Positions 9,095 through 11,714 of a DNA stretch of 11,714 nt are shown here, piece after piece. The translations under genes and the position numbers were made by a program. The DNA lies in contig JAHEIA010000039.1 of assembly GCA_024639625.1 (NCBI GenBank), positions 1 to 11,714 on the forward strand, read 5' to 3'. Numbering within the stretch: position 1 is the first letter of the stretch; every line of letters begins with the position of its first letter. Under the pieces are notes generated by a model, which was not told where the DNA came from, did not search any database, and worked only from the letters and a program-made list of their open reading frames with translations. Source of the stretch: Chromatiales bacterium (lineage in GTDB: Bacteria > Pseudomonadota > Gammaproteobacteria > Chromatiales > Chromatiaceae).

Positions 9095-10165
9095 TCACAT
9101 CGAGGTTATTCGACCCTGTTCCACGTGGAACAATTGGGCGCCGGACTGCTTAAGCTCGTGGCCAAACTCTCTCTTTACGGAAGTGATCAAGAACTGCCAA
9201 TCCAGTTCTCTTATCGTTTCCACCGCAATCCGCGCATTGCTGCTATCTAGTTCGGCATCGAACTCGTCTATCAGGCCGACCGGCTTTCGATCCGTCTGTT
9301 GGGCTAAAAGCTTCCCTTGGGCGAGCAACAGACTCAGAACAATCAATTTCTGCTGCCCCCTCGACAGCATCTCCTGTATCGGCTTGCCCCCGGCTGTGAG
9401 GCGAAACGTATCCCGGTGTGATCCCTGCATGGAGTGGCCGACCCGTTCATCTGGAACCCGCCGAGACTTTAGAATCTGTTGCAAACCTTGATTTCTAGGC
9501 CACCCTTGTTGAAAAACCAAATCTACTCGAGGCAGCCCTGAAAAACCTGCGGCAAGCGCCGAAAAAACTGGTTTAAGCTGATCTAGATACCGCTCGCGGC
9601 TTCTGCTCAGCCGCTCACCCGCTTCGGCCAGTACCAATTCCCAGGGTTCCAAAGCGCAACTCCCTTTTCGTAACAGGGCGTTTCTTTGATGCAGTGCCCT
9701 GGCATATTGATGCATCGATTCTCTGATCGACGGTTCCACGTGGAACAATCCCCAATCCAGAAGGCGCCGACGAATCCGAGGCCCTCCATCAAGCAATGTT
9801 TGACTCAGAGGGGTAACGGAAACTAGCGGCACCGCCAACGCTAACTCTGACAGTGCGCGGACACTCGTCCCATCGATCCGACCCGTGCTTCCGTTGTTTG
9901 TTTTTCGGACCCCTACCCGGCGAATGCCGCCGCTCTCCTCAACAAGTTCCCCAAACACGGTCAGCTCGGATTCGCCCTGCCGAATCAAAGGCGCCACTCT
10001 CATGCCTCTGAACGATCGCCCCCTGGCAAGCATATAGACCGCTTCCAATAGACTCGTCTTACCCGCTCCGTTGCCTCCGATAAAGATTGATAGCGTCCTA
10101 CCGGGTAAAACATCTACTGCGACCAGGTTCCGGACATTACGGATCTTTATCGCCCGAATCCTCAT
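9095..10165 (-). CDS. recF: DNA replication and repair protein RecF
   Basis: A 356-residue SMC-like ABC ATPase (E. coli RecF 357) that with RecO and RecR loads RecA on single-stranded gaps. Visible motifs are the Walker A GGNGAGKTS (30-38), the ABC signature LSRGQQKL (267-274), and Walker B with D-loop VGLIDEFDAELD (296-307). RNLVAV (12-17) and RGRSFRG (48-54) match the family N terminus. The segment LLDWGLFHVEPSIRE (135-149) is the conserved RecF WG(V/L)FHVE block. The peptide LFHVE recurs at 345-349 near the C terminus, and both copies are encoded over parS palindromes (9732-9747 and 9117-9132). The start ATG has only a weak ribosome site (GAGCGAG) and no gene lies immediately upstream, since about 0.9 kb separates it from dnaN. 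It is thus less clearly part of a dnaN-recF operon than usual. Confidence 0.97.
   Translation of the reverse strand: MRIRAIKIRNVRNLVAVDVLPGRTLSIFIGGNGAGKTSLLEAVYMLARGRSFRGMRVAPLIRQGESELTVFGELVEESGGIRRVGVRKTNNGSTGRIDGTSVRALSELALAVPLVSVTPLSQTLLDGGPRIRRRLLDWGLFHVEPSIRESMHQYARALHQRNALLRKGSCALEPWELVLAEAGERLSRSRERYLDQLKPVFSALAAGFSGLPRVDLVFQQGWPRNQGLQQILKSRRVPDERVGHSMQGSHRDTFRLTAGGKPIQEMLSRGQQKLIVLSLLLAQGKLLAQQTDRKPVGLIDEFDAELDSSNARIAVETIRELDWQFLITSVKREFGHELKQSGAQLFHVEQGRITSM
9117..9132. other. parS: parS site (ParB-binding centromere), perfect copy
   Basis: TGTTCCACGTGGAACA is a perfect 16-bp palindrome identical to the parS consensus I know from Pseudomonas chromosomes, and a two-base variant of the Bacillus form with TTTCACGTGAAA at its core. 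ParB loads here, spreads, and recruits SMC to organise and segregate the origin region. The site lies in the last codons of recF, where it encodes part of LFHVEQ, and is 615 bp from a second copy. No parAB genes are in the window. Confidence 0.9.
9732..9747. other. parS: parS site (ParB-binding centromere), one-mismatch copy
   Basis: GGTTCCACGTGGAACA differs from the perfect copy at its first base only and keeps the 14-bp palindromic centre. It lies mid-recF over the codons for residues 140-144, LFHVE, in the conserved WGLFHVE block. Outer-base mismatches usually lower ParB affinity only modestly, so binding is expected. Confidence 0.8.
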
Positions 10166-10271
10166 ATCCCATCACTCGCTCTATTTATGCTCCCGGTTCG
10201 CAAGCTCAATTTAACAAAGATCCTAATGACCACCGACCAACCACTCTGTCCTGGCGAAAGTCGGTTGCCTG

Positions 10272-10305
10272 ATCCCACGATCCTAGAGACCCAGCCGAGT
10301 GGGAT
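10272..10305. repeat. Inverted repeat, 7-bp stem, 20-nt loop
   Basis: ATCCCAC at 10272-10278 pairs with GTGGGAT at 10299-10305. A CTG/CAG extension (10269-10271 with 10308-10310) is possible with a two-base bulge. It lies about 105 bases upstream of the recF start; no T-run follows on the minus strand. A stem of this size can occur by chance in 0.9 kb. Confidence 0.35.
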
Positions 10306-10705
10306 TGCAGGAACCGTTGCGAAACCGGATGCCGCAGTCCGTCTGTCTACAGCGAGGAAATCACCACGTCTCGTGAAATCCCGTCCCCCAAGCGCCGATC
10401 GCATACCTGGTGGCATTCGGCGCGTTGCTAGCCAAATCTTAGGGCTAACTATGTGATATTTCGATTGCAAAACGAGCAAACCATTGCCTTCCGCTAGCGT
10501 CAATTTTTCTTCCTTGAATATATACTCGCTTCATTCGTCTATTCCCGATATTATTTCCGCGCTCATCGTAAAGCGTGCACCGGCCGGCCCCGTAAACTAG
10601 ACCATTTCTCAAAAAATCGGCGTGGGTTTACTACGATTGTAGTGGTGCAGAAGGCGCCCATCTCGAAGCCTGCAACGAGCGCATGCGAAACGAAACCGTA
10701 CCGTC

Positions 10706-10730
10706 GCAAAACCATTTCCATCGGTTTTGC
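10706..10730. repeat. Inverted repeat, 8-bp perfect stem, 9-nt loop
   Basis: GCAAAACC at 10706-10713 pairs with GGTTTTGC at 10723-10730 around ATTTCCATC. It is the strongest hairpin in the dnaN-recF gap. A related smaller stem, CGCAA/TTGCG, follows at 10784-10798. Neither is followed by a T-run. Confidence 0.45.
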
Positions 10731-11073
10731 CGAGCGTGTACCGCTCCCCCCAGGGTGGCCGAGGTTTGATCGCGTACTCTGTTCGCAAATCGGTTGCGTA
10801 CAGTCCGATAGGGCAGAATCGCTCTCGATCTACCCATTGCTTGACCTGGAGCAGAACTATATCCAGCCCTTACGCGTGTCGGATTACGTTCTCTCGGGTG
10901 CGCAGCCAGAACGCTCGTGGTCGCTAGCGAAGCTCTGGGTTCACCGGGTGCTTCCCGTCAGATGCCGAACCCGCGTGCACCGCTACCGGAGCAGTCTGCC
11001 GGCCCAGGGGACCCTCCAAGTTTCTGCCAATTGCCGCTAGGTACCTTTGCACGCAGCGTGATTCCAGATCTTC

Positions 11074-11714
11074 TCAGAGCCTCATCGGCATTACCACATA
11101 TCGGTGCTGTTCGTCTCCCACGCCTCTAACGAGTGCACTGCTGTTCGCATCGCGTAGAAGAATTTCAACAAATTCCTGGTCGATCGCACCAAGAACATCG
11201 ATCAAGTAGCCGACATTGAAGCCGATAGCCAATTCATGGCCCGCAAACTCGATTTCGATCTCGTCTTCCGCCTCTTCCTGTTCCGGGTTATGTGCTTGTA
11301 TCTGCATAACATTTTCCGACACTCGCAACCGAATGCCACGATACTTTTCGTTCGATAAAATGGACGCTCGGGTAAGCGCTTGGCGCAATAGGTCCCTTTG
11401 CACCCTGACCGTTCGATCCGGGTCGCTAGGTATCACCCGTTGGTAATCGGGAAACCGCCCGTCGATCAACTTCGATGTAAACACGCTGGTACCCACGAAA
11501 AACCGGGCGTGATTATCGCTCAACTCCACTCGCGTACTCCCGTGCTCAGCCTTGAGCAACCGTGTCAATTCCAGGACCGCCTTTCGCGGCAGGATGATCT
11601 GGAACTCTATATCCGGGACGATCTGCTCCGGTGTTTCAGCGATCGCCAACCGGTGACCGTCGGTTGCAACGGTCCTCAGTATCCCGTCCGAAGCTTCGAT
11701 CAGCATTCCGTTGA
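11074..11714 (-). CDS. dnaN: DNA polymerase III beta sliding clamp, C-terminal part
   Basis: The 3' portion of dnaN, 212 whole codons; the 5' part runs off the right edge of the window. The clamp encircles DNA and tethers polymerase III and many repair proteins. The visible sequence begins NGMLIEASDGILRTVATDGHRLAIAE, the conserved DGHRL block of the second clamp domain, and runs through the whole third domain to the characteristic C terminus YVVMPMRL, which lines the partner-binding pocket. Compared with the usual 366 residues, somewhat over 40 percent is missing. The ATG at 11706 is internal, not the start, since the frame stays open to the edge with the matching residues NG. A hydrophilic acidic stretch, EQEEAEDEIEIEF, is in the third domain. 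dnaA and the origin would be expected beyond the right edge. Confidence 0.96.
   Translation of the reverse strand, partial: NGMLIEASDGILRTVATDGHRLAIAETPEQIVPDIEFQIILPRKAVLELTRLLKAEHGSTRVELSDNHARFFVGTSVFTSKLIDGRFPDYQRVIPSDPDRTVRVQRDLLRQALTRASILSNEKYRGIRLRVSENVMQIQAHNPEQEEAEDEIEIEFAGHELAIGFNVGYLIDVLGAIDQEFVEILLRDANSSALVRGVGDEQHRYVVMPMRL

Larger units (their letters stand above)
10166..11073. other. Unexplained 0.9-kb dnaN-recF gap without a convincing gene
   Basis: dnaN and recF usually lie within a short distance, yet here 908 bases separate them. Open frames of 60-130 codons exist on both strands, but none has a recognisable motif. The longest on the minus strand (10162-10503, TTG start) overlaps the recF start by 4 bases and could be a small gene, but its composition looks random. 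An AT-rich patch lies at about 10500-10560 (with TATATACT at 10519-10526), and several inverted repeats are present. No DnaA-box cluster, transposase or tRNA pattern was seen. A weak recF promoter on the minus strand is possible (TTGAGC at 10209-10204, CATAAA at 10189-10184), but the 14-bp spacing is poor. Candidates are a decayed insertion, a regulatory or RNA region, or a lineage-specific small gene. Confidence 0.5.

Noticed and set aside
10642..11040. Plus-strand 132-codon frame in the dnaN-recF gap
   Set aside because: GTG start, no recognisable domain, composition like chance translation; not enough to call a gene.
10166..11073. The gap as the replication origin
   Set aside because: No cluster of TTATCCACA-type boxes was found; the origin is more likely near dnaA beyond the right edge.

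Overview
This window looks like origin-proximal chromosome from a moderately GC-rich gammaproteobacterium. Three things point that way. On the minus strand the order is dnaN, recF, gyrB. Facing it on the plus strand is glyQ, glyS, a MazG-like gene, gmhB and plsC, close to the arrangement beside the origin in Pseudomonas and relatives. GyrB has the gammaproteobacterial length and TOPRIM context, and two ParB-binding (parS) palindromes of the Pseudomonas type are present. The exact genus cannot be read from the sequence. No plasmid, phage, transposase or CRISPR signature was seen.

Layout: 1-430 has no recognisable gene. 431-1710 (minus) is a two-gene sulfur-transfer unit: an MnmA-like PP-loop ATPase with a different C-terminal domain, translationally coupled (ATGA overlap) to a TusA-type sulfur carrier. 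1857-6540 (plus) is a compact run: both subunits of bacterial-type glycyl-tRNA synthetase, a small all-alpha NTP pyrophosphohydrolase, the heptose bisphosphate phosphatase GmhB and a 1-acylglycerol-3-phosphate acyltransferase. 6541-6628 is the convergent junction. 6629-10165 (minus) carries gyrB and recF. 10166-11073 is about 0.9 kb without a convincing gene, odd because dnaN and recF are normally close together. 11074-11714 is the 3' part of dnaN, cut by the window edge.

How the genes fit together: dnaN (sliding clamp), recF (gap repair at stalled forks) and gyrB (supercoiling) form the replication/repair side. The parS sites embedded in recF add chromosome segregation to the same block and imply a ParAB system elsewhere in the genome. 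The plus-strand run combines translation (GlyQS), nucleotide-pool cleaning (MazG-like) and envelope synthesis (GmhB for LPS heptose, PlsC-type enzyme for phospholipid). The left unit probably serves tRNA thiolation.

Most of the window is ordinary core genome. The parts worth a second look are the two parS sites written into recF codons for the same LFHVE peptide, the non-canonical MnmA-like/TusA pair, and the unexplained dnaN-recF gap.
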